Shown here: piece by piece, positions 1 to 9,602 of the stretch | Numbering within the stretch: the first letter of the stretch is position 1 | Layout: the number at the start of each line of letters is the position of its first letter | Origin: Bryobacterales bacterium | GTDB lineage: Bacteria > Acidobacteriota > Terriglobia > Bryobacterales > UBA6623 | DNA: 56,221 nucleotides | NCBI GenBank assembly: GCA_028819235.1 | Contig: JAPPMC010000069.1 | Location: 1 to 56,221 of the forward strand | Direction of reading: 5' to 3' | Made by a program: the position numbers and the translations under genes | The notes under the pieces: generated by a model | The model's input: the letters and a program-made list of their open reading frames with translations, nothing else | What the model was told of the DNA's origin: nothing | Databases searched by the model: none

Positions 1-38
1 GCCTTGCGGGCCAGAATCTCCGGATTCCTCACAAATCC

Positions 39-1013
39 TTATGCGAATGCCATTGGCTGCGCCTCCCGGACGACAACTCGGGCGGCCGCCGCGTCTTGCA
101 CTGCCAGCCCCACGGACTTGAAGAGGGTCACTTGTGTCGCTGACGAACGTCCCTGGACCCAGCCTAGGACCAGACTCCCTAGATCGGCGTGGATGTGATC
201 CTCGCCCAGCACACCCTCGGCAATCGGGATGAGCAGGTCTCCTGCTTCCTCAAGGGCGGACTCACGATCGTCCACCACCAAGAGGGAGCGGGCGACCGTC
301 CCCGTGGGAATCTCGCGCTCTGTGGGCTTGAAGGAACCGATCGCGTTGATGTGTATCCCGTCCGGAACGTGCCGGTCCTCCAGCACGGGCACGACGGAAG
401 TGGTGGCGAGGCAAGCCACGTGAGCGCCCGCAAGCGCCTCTGCGGCCGTCGCCACTGCGCGATAGCCGCCGGCAATGGGGCGAACGGCTGTGAGCTCTTG
501 CGCCATGGCGTCCGCCGACTTCCGGTTCGGATTGAAGATCCGGACCTCTCGGATCGGCCGCACGCACTGCACCGCGCGGACCTGCGTACGGGCATGGACG
601 CCGCTGCCGAACACCGCCAGCACGGTACTGTCAGGGCGGGCCAGCTGGTCCGTCGCGAGCCCGCATGCCGCAGCCGTCCGAATGGCCGTTAGCGCCGCGC
701 CATCCAACAATGCCTGCGGCACGCCAGTCGCCGCGTCGATTACAAGCAGCGTGCCATGGATCGAAGGGAGGCCTCGGCGCGGATTGGCCGGGAAGACCGA
801 CACTGCCTTGACGGTGAGAATCCCGTCCCCTTCACCGTCGAGAGCCGCCGTCATCACGAGCGTCGCGCCCGAATCCTTCCCGGTCTGGACGACCGCCCTC
901 GGTGGCGATTGGGCGCGTCCCCGGGCGTGGGCTGCGAATGCGTCACGCATTGCATCGATGGCCTGCGCCATCGGCAGCGCGCGGCGGATGTCCGCCGGCC
1001 CGAGCAGTCTCAC
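39..1013 (-). CDS. Ornithine cyclodeaminase / mu-crystallin family protein
   Basis: Encodes 324 residues, the usual length for this family of NAD(P)-dependent amino-acid cyclodeaminases and ketimine (pyrroline-carboxylate) reductases. The N-terminal dimerisation part contains the family's TAIRTAA stretch. It is followed by a Rossmann segment beginning VLAVFGSGVHARTQ, and further on by a short NAIGSFKP motif, both typical of OCD/mu-crystallin enzymes. I chose a GTG start at 1013 because it overlaps the TGA stop of the upstream transporter (GTGA), a classic translational-coupling arrangement; the open frame extends further upstream but reads antisense-like sequence inside the transporter gene. 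Coupling to a sodium-dependent amino-acid transporter suggests catabolism of an imported amino acid. The family cannot be resolved by eye into ornithine cyclodeaminase, alanine dehydrogenase or pyrroline-2-carboxylate reductase. Confidence 0.88.
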   Translation of the reverse strand: MRLLGPADIRRALPMAQAIDAMRDAFAAHARGRAQSPPRAVVQTGKDSGATLVMTAALDGEGDGILTVKAVSVFPANPRRGLPSIHGTLLVIDAATGVPQALLDGAALTAIRTAAACGLATDQLARPDSTVLAVFGSGVHARTQVRAVQCVRPIREVRIFNPNRKSADAMAQELTAVRPIAGGYRAVATAAEALAGAHVACLATTSVVPVLEDRHVPDGIHINAIGSFKPTEREIPTGTVARSLLVVDDRESALEEAGDLLIPIAEGVLGEDHIHADLGSLVLGWVQGRSSATQVTLFKSVGLAVQDAAAARVVVREAQPMAFA

Positions 1014-2569
1014 TCGGCCCCGTCCAAGGCCCGGGCCGAGGCCGCCAGCCTGCGATTGCACATGAGGAGCACGACGACCACTACTCCGACCTGGAAGAGA
1101 ACGGTTCCGACATTGAACACGTTGGCCTGGTCGAATGGCGTCAGCCAGCCGTCCGGGTTGTCCCGCCATGACTGGAATAGCAGCCAGACGGTCAGGATGA
1201 CAGCTTCGAACGGCACGATCGCGCGGATCACGAAGTCCCACCAGCGGCCAATCCGAATGTCGGAATGCTCGTGGTTGAGCGTTTCCTGCCGGAAGCTGCG
1301 AGCCCCGTAGCGACCGACGGCCAGCGCAAAGAAGAGCCCAGAGAGGATCAGCGCAACCCCCCAGACCCAGTCTTGATTGTCGAATACGCTCATGCTCAGG
1401 GCCGAGGGAATACCGAGCAAGAACGCCCCGAGGGCGACCGCCCAAATCGCCTTGCGGCGGGCGAAACCGGCGTCCTCGAGTGCCCGAGTGACAACCTCCA
1501 CCATTGAGACCAAGCTGGTGAAGGCCGCCATCGCCAGCGCTGCGAAGAACAGGGCCATGAAGAACCGCCCGTACGGCATCGTGCGGAAGAGTTCCGGCAT
1601 CCAGACGAAGGTGATCCCCGTGTTGTTCTCGGAGAACACCGTACGCTGCATGAGATCAGCAGAAAAGGCCTCCCCATCTCTGACGGCCTGACTCAGCGAT
1701 CCCAAGCCGTCCAACTGTGCCGGATCGTCCGCTGCGCGATCCAAGAGCGGCGGAACGACCGAGAAGACGGTGCAGAACACCATGATTCCCGCGAGTAGCG
1801 AGATGAGGTTGTTTCCCGCGGGGAGCACGAATGCGTTCAGTGCAGTGTCCTCGCGATCCCGCTGCCAAGCCGCGTAGCACAGCACGAGCCCCCATCCCGC
1901 ACCTGTGTCCCAAGCGTTCTGGGTAAGAGCCTCGATCCAGACGCGGGCGTTCGTGAGTCCGCTCCAATCGATGCCGAAAAGGTACGCCAGTCCAGCCTCC
2001 GCGCCCGGCAGCGTGACCGCGCGCACAACCAGGATGACCACGAGCACCAACAGGGCCGGCACGAGGACACGAGCGACCCGCTCAATGGCGGTGACGCCCT
2101 TGGCGACCACCGCGGCGGTTGCGGCAATCATGCCCGCATGGCAAAGCAGCGGCCACCCGGAATTGGTGAAGGCCGCCCAGAACGAGCCGGGCGAGCCCCC
2201 CCCGAGCTCGCCGGCAACCGCGGCGACAGCGTAGCGGGCTGTCCAGCCGGCGACCACAGAGTAGTAGCACGCAATCGCCGCGGCGACCCACACCACAAAC
2301 GCTCCCGTCCAAGCCCACTTGGGTCCCATCAGGCGCACCATGGCCCGCACGGGCCCGGAGCGTGTCTTGCGCGCGAGACCGAACTCGAGCAGGATCAGCG
2401 GCACGGACCAAAGCAGCAGGAAGGCAAGCCAGGCCACCAGGAACTCCCCTCCCCCGTTCTTGGCCGCAATCCTCGGAAACCGCCAGATGTTGCCAGTGCC
2501 GACAGCCATGCCCAGCATCGCCAGCATCATTCCCCAGCGGGACGCAAATCTTGCTCCTTGTGCGGACAT
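1010..2569 (-). CDS. Sodium:neurotransmitter symporter family transporter
   Basis: A 519-residue inner-membrane protein with about 12 hydrophobic segments. The first helix carries the signature GNIWRFP with surrounding small residues (AVGTGNIWRFPRIAAKNGGG), which in LeuT/MhsT-type transporters forms the sodium and substrate site. An NNTGITFVWMPELF-like stretch lies in the second half. Members import amino acids or related amines with Na+. The ATG at 2569 places about ten residues before the first helix, as in LeuT-like proteins; an upstream ATG at 2593 is also possible. The stop overlaps the start of the ornithine cyclodeaminase-like gene by four bases, so the two are probably one transcript. 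Substrate cannot be read from the sequence. Confidence 0.9.
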   Translation of the reverse strand: MSAQGARFASRWGMMLAMLGMAVGTGNIWRFPRIAAKNGGGEFLVAWLAFLLLWSVPLILLEFGLARKTRSGPVRAMVRLMGPKWAWTGAFVVWVAAAIACYYSVVAGWTARYAVAAVAGELGGGSPGSFWAAFTNSGWPLLCHAGMIAATAAVVAKGVTAIERVARVLVPALLVLVVILVVRAVTLPGAEAGLAYLFGIDWSGLTNARVWIEALTQNAWDTGAGWGLVLCYAAWQRDREDTALNAFVLPAGNNLISLLAGIMVFCTVFSVVPPLLDRAADDPAQLDGLGSLSQAVRDGEAFSADLMQRTVFSENNTGITFVWMPELFRTMPYGRFFMALFFAALAMAAFTSLVSMVEVVTRALEDAGFARRKAIWAVALGAFLLGIPSALSMSVFDNQDWVWGVALILSGLFFALAVGRYGARSFRQETLNHEHSDIRIGRWWDFVIRAIVPFEAVILTVWLLFQSWRDNPDGWLTPFDQANVFNVGTVLFQVGVVVVVLLMCNRRLAASARALDGAE

Positions 2570-2747
2570 GCTTGGCAACGGTCGGGCGCGCATGGTCGAA
2601 CGCTCTTGCCGCCCTCTCAAGAGTGTGACACGCGCGTTGCTGCGACCTGCGAGCCGCCCGCAAACTGGAGCCGGTGGGCCTGCGGTGGTATAACTTCTCT
2701 GGGCGCACCGCAGCGAACATCAATGCAGTCAGCGGTCGCCCAAGACG

Positions 2748-2755
2748 AAAGGAGG
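2748..2755 (+). promoter_or_regulatory. Strong Shine-Dalgarno for coxS
   Basis: AAAGGAGG lies 13 bases before the ATG of coxS. It is one of the few full-length Shine-Dalgarno matches in the window and supports the chosen start. A possible -10 hexamer TATAAC is at 2689-2694, without a convincing -35. Confidence 0.55.
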
Positions 2756-2768
2756 CAAGCCGATATCG

Positions 2769-3248
2769 ATGCGAGTACCCGTTAGCATCACGATTAACGG
2801 CCGCCAGTACAGCCGCGATGTAGAACCCAGGCTGCTGCTGGTCCACTTGATCCGAGACGTGCTGGGCCTAACCGGCACGAAGGTCGGGTGCGACACCAGC
2901 CAGTGCGGTTCCTGCACGGTCCTAATTGATGGAGTCGCCGCCAAGTCCTGCACGTGTCTGGCGGTTCAGGCGGACGGCCTATCAGTAACGACGATCGAGG
3001 GCCTGGCCGGCGATGACGGCCTGCACCCGCTGCAGGAGTCGTTCTGGAACAAACACGGCCTGCAGTGCGGCTACTGCACTCCCGGCATGATCATGGCCTC
3101 TCACGAACTGCTGCGCTGCAATCCAGACCCCTCGGACGACGAGATCCGGCACGGCCTAGAAGGCAACTTCTGCCGCTGCACCGGCTACCAGAACATTGTC
3201 CGGGCCGTGCGGGACGCTGCCGGTTCGGCCACCGGAGGTGCCCAATGA
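2769..3248 (+). CDS. coxS: Molybdenum hydroxylase iron-sulfur subunit (CoxS-like)
   Basis: 159 residues, the normal size of CoxS/CutS small subunits. The N-terminal plant-type ferredoxin domain has the cysteine cluster [10 protein letters not shown] followed by a fourth Cys (SCTC). The C-terminal helical domain has QCGYCTPGM and FCRCTGYQN, which bind the proximal [2Fe-2S] cluster next to the molybdopterin. It passes electrons from the Mo site in CoxL to the FAD in CoxM. The stop overlaps the coxL start (ATGA), so synthesis of small and large subunits is coupled. The S-L-M gene order is the one seen in form II clusters, not the M-S-L order of true form I CO dehydrogenase operons. Confidence 0.95.
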   Translation: MRVPVSITINGRQYSRDVEPRLLLVHLIRDVLGLTGTKVGCDTSQCGSCTVLIDGVAAKSCTCLAVQADGLSVTTIEGLAGDDGLHPLQESFWNKHGLQCGYCTPGMIMASHELLRCNPDPSDDEIRHGLEGNFCRCTGYQNIVRAVRDAAGSATGGAQ

Positions 3249-5602
3249 GCGCCTCGACATTCGGTTCGGGAATTCGCCGCCGGGAGGACCCGCGGCTGAT
3301 CACCGGCACAGCAACTTACACGGACGACATCGTGCTGCCCGGCATGCTGCACGCAGCCATGCTCCGCAGCCCATTCGCTCACGCCCGCATTCGGAACATC
3401 GACACGTCGGCAGCCGCTGAGGCCCCAGGCGTGGTGGCGGTGTACATCGGCGCGGACACAGACGGCGAGATCGGCCCGGCGCCGTGCGCTTGGCTGCTGC
3501 CCGACTCAGGGCTCACGATCGCCGACTACCACTGCATCGCCAAGGACACAGCGCGCTACGTGGGCGACATCGTGGCGGTGGTGGTGGCGGAGAGCATCCA
3601 CCAGACGTACGACGCGCTGGACCTGATCGACGTTGACTACGACATGCTTGACGCAGTCGTCGAGCCAAAGCAGTCAGCCGCGGAGGGGGCGCCCCAGTTG
3701 CACGCCGAGATCGAGGGTAATCAGGCCTTCCACTGGACGGTCACCGGTGGTGGGGACATCACAGAGGCCTTCGAGAGCGCGGACGTGGTGGTCAAGGAAA
3801 CGATCGTCCAGCAGCGCCTGATCCCCAACGCGATGGAACCCCGCGCGGCGCTGGCCAGCTACACAAAAGCAACGGGCGAGCTGACATTGTGGAACACGAC
3901 CCAGAACCCGCACATCGTGCGCTTCCTGGTATCGCTGGTCGCGGGGATCCCGGAGGACCGCCTGCGGGTCATCGCCCCAGAGGTCGGCGGAGGATTCGGG
4001 AGCAAGATCGCCGTCTACCCAGCCGACTTTATCACGGTCTTCTGCTCCAAGAAGCTGGGCGTGCCGGTCAAGTGGGTGGAGACGCGCAGTGAGAACTACC
4101 AAGCGACGACGCACGGCCGGGACCACGTCCAGGAAATCGAGCTCGCGGCAACCAGCGACGGCAAGATCGTCGGCCTGCGGGCTACTGTTTGGGCGGGCAT
4201 GGGCGCTTACCTGTCGACTGCCGCTCCGGGGATTCCAACCATCCTCCACGGCCTGATGCTCTCGGGAGTCTATGACATCCCAGCCATCCACGAAGACGTC
4301 TACGGCCTGTACACCAACACCACGCCGGTTGAGGCGTACCGCGGCGCGGGCCGACCGGAGGCCACGTTCATGGTCGAGCGACTCGTCGACCTGCTGGCGA
4401 CCAAGCTGGGCATGGACCCCGCCGAAGTGCGTCGTCGGAACTTCATCCCGAAGTTCGACGACGGTCACGACGTTGTCACGGGGCTGACCTATGACAGCGG
4501 CGACTACGACGGTGCCCTGACTAAGCTTCTCGGCGAGGCTGGCTACGATCAGCTGCGGGCGGAACAGGCCGAGGCTCGCAAAGAGGGCCGCTACATCGGT
4601 GTGGGACTCTCGACCTACGTGGAGATCTGCGGACTGGGCCCGTCGCAAGTCGCCGGGGCAATCGGATTCCAAGGGGGGCTGTGGGAGAGCGCGATCGTGC
4701 GATTCCATCCCAGCGGGAAGGTCAACGTCATGATCGGGGCCTCACCGCACGGGCAGGGCGAGGAGACAACATTCGCCCAGATCATCGCCGGGGAATTGGG
4801 CGTCTCCCCTGACGACGTCAAGGTGATCCACGGGGACACGGAGAACACGCCGATGGGCTGGGGCACTTACGGCAGCCGGACGACGGCGGTCGGCGGCGCC
4901 GCGCTGGCCCTCGCCGCCCGCAAGATCCGCGATAAGGCAATGGTGATTGCCGCGCACCTGTTGGAGGCGGCAGTCGAGGACATGGAGTACGAAGACGGGA
5001 AGTTCTTCGTCAAAGGGTCGCCCGAATCGAGCAAGACGATCCAGGACATCGCCCTTATGGCAAACGTCGCGTGGAACATGCCAGAGGGCGTCGAGGCCGG
5101 ACTGGAGGCAACCACGTTCTACGACCCGCCCAATTTCGTGTTCCCCTACGGCGCGCACCTTGCGAAGGTCGAAGTTGACGCGGAGACGGGCAGTGTCACG
5201 CTGCAGCGCTACGTGGCCGTGGACGATTGCGGGCCGCAGATCAATCCGGTGATCGTCGAGGGCCAGGTCCACGGCGGCATAGTTCAAGGTATCGGGCAGG
5301 CCCTGTGGGAAGAGGGAGTGTACGACGAGGACGGCCAGCTGCTCACCGGCACGATGCTGGACTACGCCATCCCTAGGGCCGACGGGCTTCCTGACATCGA
5401 AGTGCACTCCACTGTGACGCCGTCCCCGCACCACCCTCTGGGGGTGAAGGGCATCGGCGAGGCAGGCACGATCGCCTCGACGGCGGCGGTCTACAACGCG
5501 GTGATCGATGCTCTCCAGCCTCTCGGCGTGAGCTCGGTCCGCATGCCGCTGACACCCGAGCGGGTGTGGCGCTCCATCCAGGCAGCAGAGGAGGACAACT
5601 GA
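3245..5602 (+). CDS. coxL: Form II molybdenum hydroxylase large subunit (CoxL-like)
   Basis: 785 residues, typical of the molybdopterin-binding large subunit. The active-site loop reads AYRGAGR at residues 364-370, the form II signature; bona fide aerobic CO dehydrogenases (form I) have AYxCSFR with the Cu-binding Cys. The catalytic glutamate is visible near the C-terminus in KGIGEAG (Glu about 739). Gly-rich molybdopterin motifs such as GGGFGSK are present. The start ATG at 3245 overlaps the coxS stop. The frame is open further upstream, but that part is a shadow of coxS. Form II enzymes have been proposed to oxidise CO weakly or, more likely, other aldehydes, purines or N-heterocycles, so substrate assignment to CO is not safe. 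Confidence 0.93.
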   Translation: MSASTFGSGIRRREDPRLITGTATYTDDIVLPGMLHAAMLRSPFAHARIRNIDTSAAAEAPGVVAVYIGADTDGEIGPAPCAWLLPDSGLTIADYHCIAKDTARYVGDIVAVVVAESIHQTYDALDLIDVDYDMLDAVVEPKQSAAEGAPQLHAEIEGNQAFHWTVTGGGDITEAFESADVVVKETIVQQRLIPNAMEPRAALASYTKATGELTLWNTTQNPHIVRFLVSLVAGIPEDRLRVIAPEVGGGFGSKIAVYPADFITVFCSKKLGVPVKWVETRSENYQATTHGRDHVQEIELAATSDGKIVGLRATVWAGMGAYLSTAAPGIPTILHGLMLSGVYDIPAIHEDVYGLYTNTTPVEAYRGAGRPEATFMVERLVDLLATKLGMDPAEVRRRNFIPKFDDGHDVVTGLTYDSGDYDGALTKLLGEAGYDQLRAEQAEARKEGRYIGVGLSTYVEICGLGPSQVAGAIGFQGGLWESAIVRFHPSGKVNVMIGASPHGQGEETTFAQIIAGELGVSPDDVKVIHGDTENTPMGWGTYGSRTTAVGGAALALAARKIRDKAMVIAAHLLEAAVEDMEYEDGKFFVKGSPESSKTIQDIALMANVAWNMPEGVEAGLEATTFYDPPNFVFPYGAHLAKVEVDAETGSVTLQRYVAVDDCGPQINPVIVEGQVHGGIVQGIGQALWEEGVYDEDGQLLTGTMLDYAIPRADGLPDIEVHSTVTPSPHHPLGVKGIGEAGTIASTAAVYNAVIDALQPLGVSSVRMPLTPERVWRSIQAAEEDN

Positions 5603-5605
5603 GCC

Positions 5606-6478
5606 ATGTTTGCGCCACAGTTTGACTACTACAGAGCCAGTTCCGTGGCGGAGGCCGCGGCCCTCCTAGCCGAGCATCCGGAGGCGAAGGTGCTGGCGGG
5701 GGGGCACAGCCTGATCCCGCTGCTCAAGCTGCGCTTGGCAGCTCCCTCTGCGCTGGTCGACATCGGGCGGATAGACAGCCTGCGGTCCATCCTGGAGGAG
5801 TCCGGGACGATCGAAATCGGAGCACTGACCACGCACGCCGAACTGGCGTCCTCGGAGTTGCTGCGTTCCCGCGCGACGGCCTTGGCCGAAGCGGCCGGGA
5901 TGATCGGCGATCCTGCGGTGCGAAACCGCGGAACGATTGGCGGCAACGTCGCCCACGCAGACCCGGCATCCGACCTCCCGGCGGTGCTGGCATGCCTTGG
6001 CGCGGAGTTTCGTGTCACGGGGGGCGACGGTGATCGGAGCGTCCGTGCCTCGGACTTCTTCGAAGGGCTCATGTCGACGGCGATCGGCGAAGGCGAGATC
6101 CTCACCTCGATCGGCGTCCCGACGGTCGATTCGGCCTGTGGTTCCGCCTATGCAAAATTCGCCCATCCGGCCTCGCGATACGCTGTGATCGGGGCGGCGG
6201 CCGCATTGGTGGTCGATGAGGACGGCTCGTGCACCTGCGCCAGCGTTACGCTCGGCGGCCTTGTGCCGGCCCCGGTGCGCGCGACCGCGGTGGAGGAGGC
6301 ACTGGTGGGAACGCGGCTGGATGCCGCCGCCATTGCCAGCGCTTCGGGCCTGACGGGCGAAGCGCTGGACACGGACGATGTCTTGGGGGATGTGTACGCA
6401 TCGGCCGAGTATCGACGGTCCGTGGCCCAAGTGTGGGTTCAGAGGGCGCTGTCGTCGGCGGCCGCACGCTGCGGCTGA
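5606..6478 (+). CDS. coxM: Molybdenum hydroxylase FAD-binding subunit (CoxM-like)
   Basis: 290 residues, matching the medium FAD subunit. The two flavin-binding loops are visible: AGGHSLIPLLKLRLA near residue 32, and a TIGGNVAHADPASDLP loop around residue 110. The protein accepts electrons from the CoxS clusters and passes them to the respiratory chain. It starts three bases after the coxL stop. No unusual residue or truncation is seen. Together with coxS and coxL it gives a complete hydroxylase. Confidence 0.94.
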   Translation: MFAPQFDYYRASSVAEAAALLAEHPEAKVLAGGHSLIPLLKLRLAAPSALVDIGRIDSLRSILEESGTIEIGALTTHAELASSELLRSRATALAEAAGMIGDPAVRNRGTIGGNVAHADPASDLPAVLACLGAEFRVTGGDGDRSVRASDFFEGLMSTAIGEGEILTSIGVPTVDSACGSAYAKFAHPASRYAVIGAAAALVVDEDGSCTCASVTLGGLVPAPVRATAVEEALVGTRLDAAAIASASGLTGEALDTDDVLGDVYASAEYRRSVAQVWVQRALSSAAARCG

Positions 6479-6505
6479 GATCGTCCCAGGCACAGTCCAG
6501 GTCAC

Positions 6506-7453
6506 ATGGATGATCCCGGGCTGGGCCTCGGTTCGATAGACCAACTGCAGGCCAAGCTCGCGGAGCAGGGATACATCTGCGACCGTGCGCTCGGCACGTC
6601 CGCCTACCTCTCACTGCGGCTGCAGCGGCCCTTGCTGCTGGAAGGCGAAGCGGGTGTCGGCAAGACCGCTGTTGGTACTGCGCTCGCCAGTGCGCTGGGC
6701 CGCGAACTCATACGTCTGCAGTGCTACGAGGGCTTGGACATCGGGCACGCCGTCTACGAGTGGGACTACCGCCGGCAAGTGCTCGAGATCCAGCTTATGG
6801 GCAGTCGGGAGCGGGCCGACCGCCAGAAGGCGGCCGGCCTTCTCTTCCGTCGGGAATTCCTGCTCGAGCGCCCGCTCCTAAGGGCGATCGAGCATCCCGG
6901 TCCACCCCCGGTCCTGCTGATCGACGAACTCGATCGGGCCGATGTGGAGTTTGAGGGCTACCTGCTAGAGCTGCTTTCTGAATTCCAGGTGACGATTCCC
7001 GAACTGGGAACGATCCGGGCCAGCGACCCGCCGATAGTGGTGATCACGTCGAACCGTACGAGAGAGCTGCACGATGCGCTCAAGCGGCGGTGCCTATATT
7101 GCTGGATCGACTACCCGGACTTCGAGAAGGAGCTGAGCATAGTCGAGGCAAAGGTTCCAGAGGCTCGTGGAGCACTGGGCGAAGAAGCGACCGCCTTCGT
7201 CCAGGAGCTGCGCCAAGCGGAGCTCTATAAGACCGCCGGAGTCTCGGAGACGCTGGACTGGGTCGCGGCGCTCGTCGCGCTTGACGAAGGACGGCTGGCC
7301 CCGGAGAGGATCGACGAGACGCTGGGAATCCTCCTCAAGAACCAAGATGACATCAGGGCAGTCCGAGGCGACCCGGTTCGCGCAATGCTCGACCGGGCCC
7401 GGCACCGGGGTGTGCGGTCCAGCCACGCCGGCAAGCGTCCCGTTTGGCCATGA
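6506..7453 (+). CDS. coxD: MoxR-type AAA+ ATPase (CoxD-like)
   Basis: 315 residues. Walker A is GEAGVGKT (residues 47-54) and Walker B is within VLLIDELDRAD; sensor-like VVITSNRTRELHDALKRRC follows. MoxR proteins work with VWA partners as chaperone-like machines. CoxD is known to be needed for maturation of the Mo/Cu site in Oligotropha, acting on the large subunit in the cytoplasm. The stop overlaps the start of the VWA partner by ATGA. In a form II system the exact remodelling step is inferred. Confidence 0.92.
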   Translation: MDDPGLGLGSIDQLQAKLAEQGYICDRALGTSAYLSLRLQRPLLLEGEAGVGKTAVGTALASALGRELIRLQCYEGLDIGHAVYEWDYRRQVLEIQLMGSRERADRQKAAGLLFRREFLLERPLLRAIEHPGPPPVLLIDELDRADVEFEGYLLELLSEFQVTIPELGTIRASDPPIVVITSNRTRELHDALKRRCLYCWIDYPDFEKELSIVEAKVPEARGALGEEATAFVQELRQAELYKTAGVSETLDWVAALVALDEGRLAPERIDETLGILLKNQDDIRAVRGDPVRAMLDRARHRGVRSSHAGKRPVWP

Positions 7454-8637
7454 GCTGCCTGCTGGACAACCTCGTCCAGTTCGCGCGTCTGCTGCGATCC
7501 GCCGGGCTGGCGGTCCCGGGCGGGGGAACCATCGACGCGGCCAGAGCGGCCCAGTTGGTGGGCATGCGGCGGCGAGACGATCTGCGGTTCGCGCTGCGGA
7601 GCGTGCTGGTCCGCCGGCCTGAAGACCTTGAAGTCTTCGACCAAGCGTTCCGCAAGTTTTTCGGAGCGCCCTCCGGCACGGCGACGAAGCTTGACCTGCG
7701 CCCCCTGGGTGCCGAACGACGCTTCGGCGATCCGAGCGTCGAGATGGAGTCACTGAGATCCGACGGAGGAGGTTCGGAGAGCCGAGGAGAGCGCACACCC
7801 GAGACGGTCCGAATCGCAACCTACAGCGACCGCGAGGTACTGCGGGAGAAGGACTTCAAGGCGCTTACCGGAGAGGAAACCGAACAAGCCGTCAGATTGC
7901 TTCGAGATCTGAAGTGGCGCCCGGCGCCAAGAAAGACTAAGCGCTGGACGCCGGGAAACGGCGTAGCACCCGACCCCCGCAAGCTGCTGGCAAACATCGC
8001 GAGGCGGCCATTGGTCCCGGACCTGCCACCGACCCGCCAGAGAAAGTTCGCCCCGCGACGGCTCATCCTCCTGTGCGACATTAGCGGCTCGATGGAGCGG
8101 TACACGCGAATGCTGCTCTGGTTTGCGTGCTGCCTCAGCGGAACGCTCGCCAGAGTCGAGGTGTTCCTCTTTGCCACCCGGCTCACGCGAATCACCCACA
8201 AGGTCAGCGGGCGGCGGGCCGCGAACCCCATGCGAGAGATAGCGGAGATCGTTCCGGACTGGTCAGGAGGGACACGTATCGGGGCGGCGATTCGAACCTT
8301 CAACGTTGATTGGGCCAGAAGGGTGCTGGGTCACGGGGCCGTGCTGATGATTGTTTCGGACGGCTGGGACCGTGGCGACCCAAAGGTGCTGGAGCAGGAA
8401 GTGTCGAGGCTGCAGCGTTCCTGCCATCGACTCATGTGGCTGAGCCCGCTTCTGGGAGACCCGCGGTACAGGCCGCTCACGCGCGGCCTGCAGGCGGCCT
8501 TGCCCTACGTGGACGACTTCCTCCCGGTGCACAATCTAGCGAGCATTGAAAGGCTGGCGGAGCGCCTTAACACGCTCGCGGCGCCGGTTGCAGACCGGAA
8601 TCGGCGCACGGCGAGAGGCCGGCGCGGTTTCTGCTAG
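7450..8637 (+). CDS. coxE: VWA domain protein (CoxE-like)
   Basis: 395 residues from the ATG at 7450, which overlaps the coxD stop; an in-frame TTG six bases upstream is less likely. The C-terminal half is a von Willebrand A domain with the MIDAS motif DISGSM (Asp about 210) and a later SDGWDRGD segment. The N-terminal half is charged and typical of the DUF/VWA CoxE family. It is the obligate partner of the MoxR ATPase and belongs to the maturation module of the hydroxylase. Confidence 0.92.
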   Translation: MSCLLDNLVQFARLLRSAGLAVPGGGTIDAARAAQLVGMRRRDDLRFALRSVLVRRPEDLEVFDQAFRKFFGAPSGTATKLDLRPLGAERRFGDPSVEMESLRSDGGGSESRGERTPETVRIATYSDREVLREKDFKALTGEETEQAVRLLRDLKWRPAPRKTKRWTPGNGVAPDPRKLLANIARRPLVPDLPPTRQRKFAPRRLILLCDISGSMERYTRMLLWFACCLSGTLARVEVFLFATRLTRITHKVSGRRAANPMREIAEIVPDWSGGTRIGAAIRTFNVDWARRVLGHGAVLMIVSDGWDRGDPKVLEQEVSRLQRSCHRLMWLSPLLGDPRYRPLTRGLQAALPYVDDFLPVHNLASIERLAERLNTLAAPVADRNRRTARGRRGFC

Positions 8638-8658
8638 CCTTGCCAAGGTACAACCTCA

Positions 8659-9108
8659 ATGCAGTTCCAGTCCCGATACAGTTTCGATGCGGATCCCGGC
8701 CGCGTGTTTGACGCGATGACCGACCCGGCGACGGTGGCAAAGTGCCTGCCGGGTTGCGAGCGGCTCGAGGCAATCGGGGAGAACCGCTACCGGGCCCAGA
8801 TGACGATCGGCGTCGCGGCGATCAAGGGCCGCTTCAAGGGCACGGTAGAGCTCCGGGACCTAGATCGCCCGAACTGCTATTCGATGAGGGTGGACGGCCG
8901 TGGCCCGGCGGGCTACGCGAAGGGAGAATCGCGCGTCACAATTGCGCCAAGCGACGCCGGGAGCTCGGTGTCGGTCACGGCGAAGGCCCAGATTGGCGGA
9001 GCCGTGGCGCGGGTGGGCCAACGACTCTTGGCAGGAACGGCAAAGATGGTGGCCGACAGATTCTTTGCCTGCCTTCGAAGCCGCGTTGCAGAGCGCGAAG
9101 CTGGGTAG
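8659..9108 (+). CDS. coxG: CoxG-like SRPBCC domain protein
   Basis: 149 residues, one START/SRPBCC-like hydrophobic-pocket domain. The stretches DPATVAKCLPGCE and IKGRFKGTVEL are characteristic of CO dehydrogenase subunit G proteins. CoxG proteins have been linked to membrane attachment of the hydroxylase and to quinone delivery; here a hydrophobic C-terminal tail is absent or short. It is the last gene of the coxSLMDEG unit, 21 bases after coxE. Confidence 0.88.
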   Translation: MQFQSRYSFDADPGRVFDAMTDPATVAKCLPGCERLEAIGENRYRAQMTIGVAAIKGRFKGTVELRDLDRPNCYSMRVDGRGPAGYAKGESRVTIAPSDAGSSVSVTAKAQIGGAVARVGQRLLAGTAKMVADRFFACLRSRVAEREAG

Positions 9109-9391
9109 GGTTGCCCGTGCGAACGGGCGTCAGTCCTCGGGAAAGCACACTTCCGGGAACCTGTGGTCGGGGTAATCCGGCTCCGGCGTCAATGCATGCA
9201 ACTCGGCGGGACTCGCACTAGGCTCCGAGACTCGTCGATCTGCACCGCTGCGGGATTCAAGCAGCTGCCCACAGACAGCAATCCATCATCGCAAGGCCGT
9301 CGAGTCCGCACCATCGAAAAGGTACACAGGTTGCCCGCTGCGTCATGCCGCCTAGTGCCTGAATCAGGACGCGCAGGTCATCGAGATGGGG
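9109..9391. other. Non-coding stretch after the cox cluster
   Basis: Apart from the hairpin at its start I recognise no gene here. Open frames are short and without family motifs. Confidence 0.5.
9113..9128 (+). terminator. Small hairpin after coxG
   Basis: A 6-bp stem (GCCCGT / ACGGGC) with a GCGA loop starts four bases after the coxG stop. There is no T-tract, so it may be a weak or Rho-assisted terminator or a stabilising end. Confidence 0.35.
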
Positions 9392-9602
9392 ATTGTACAC
9401 GAGAGTGGCGAAGCCACTACATCTTGCGATTGCGCTTGGCGGCAATGACGCAGCGGATTCTCACTGGCTTCAGACAGACTGCGACCGTTTCCTCGAACGT
9501 CGCATCCACGCGCAGGTCTTCCTCCAACTCCACCTTCGACGGCTGGTAGCTTGGATGGATCAACTTGATCTCACGAGGCTCAGACTGATTCGTCACGGGT
9601 CA
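9392..9602 (-). repeat. Inverted repeat copy 1 (~210 bp, small-protein element)
   Basis: The reverse complement of this stretch matches 11975-12181 at roughly four bases in five, by eye. Homology starts abruptly at TGACCCGTGACGAATC and fades about 25 bases past the stop codon of the encoded small gene. The two copies lie in opposite orientation about 2.4 kb apart, flanking the inositol-phosphate synthase gene. I see no terminal inverted repeats or transposase, so the duplication mechanism is unknown. Confidence 0.8.
9417..9596 (-). CDS. Small conserved-looking protein, copy 1 (unknown function)
   Basis: A GTG-start frame encoding 59 residues. The core reads HPSYQPSKVELEEDLRV, then DATFEETVAV, and the C-terminus is basic. 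An in-frame TGA sits two codons before the GTG, fixing the start. The paralogue at 11981-12154 keeps most residues while many differing bases fall in third positions or give substitutions without breaking the frame, which argues that the protein is or recently was under selection. No membrane segment or signal peptide is visible; it is small, acidic in the middle and basic at the end. I do not recognise a function. I have a recollection of short uncharacterised bacterial proteins with a YQPSKxELEED-like motif but cannot verify it. Confidence 0.65.
   Translation of the reverse strand: MTNQSEPREIKLIHPSYQPSKVELEEDLRVDATFEETVAVCLKPVRIRCVIAAKRNRKM

Noticed and set aside
1014..1445. N-terminal extension of the ornithine cyclodeaminase-like frame
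   Set aside because: Overlaps the transporter gene and has no family similarity; the GTG at 1013 fits gene coupling.
3674..4708. 344-codon minus-strand open frame
   Set aside because: Lies antisense to coxL, which is securely identified; a product of high GC and codon periodicity.
2769..5602. Bona fide form I aerobic CO dehydrogenase
   Set aside because: CoxL has AYRGAGR, not AYxCSFR, and the gene order is S-L-M.
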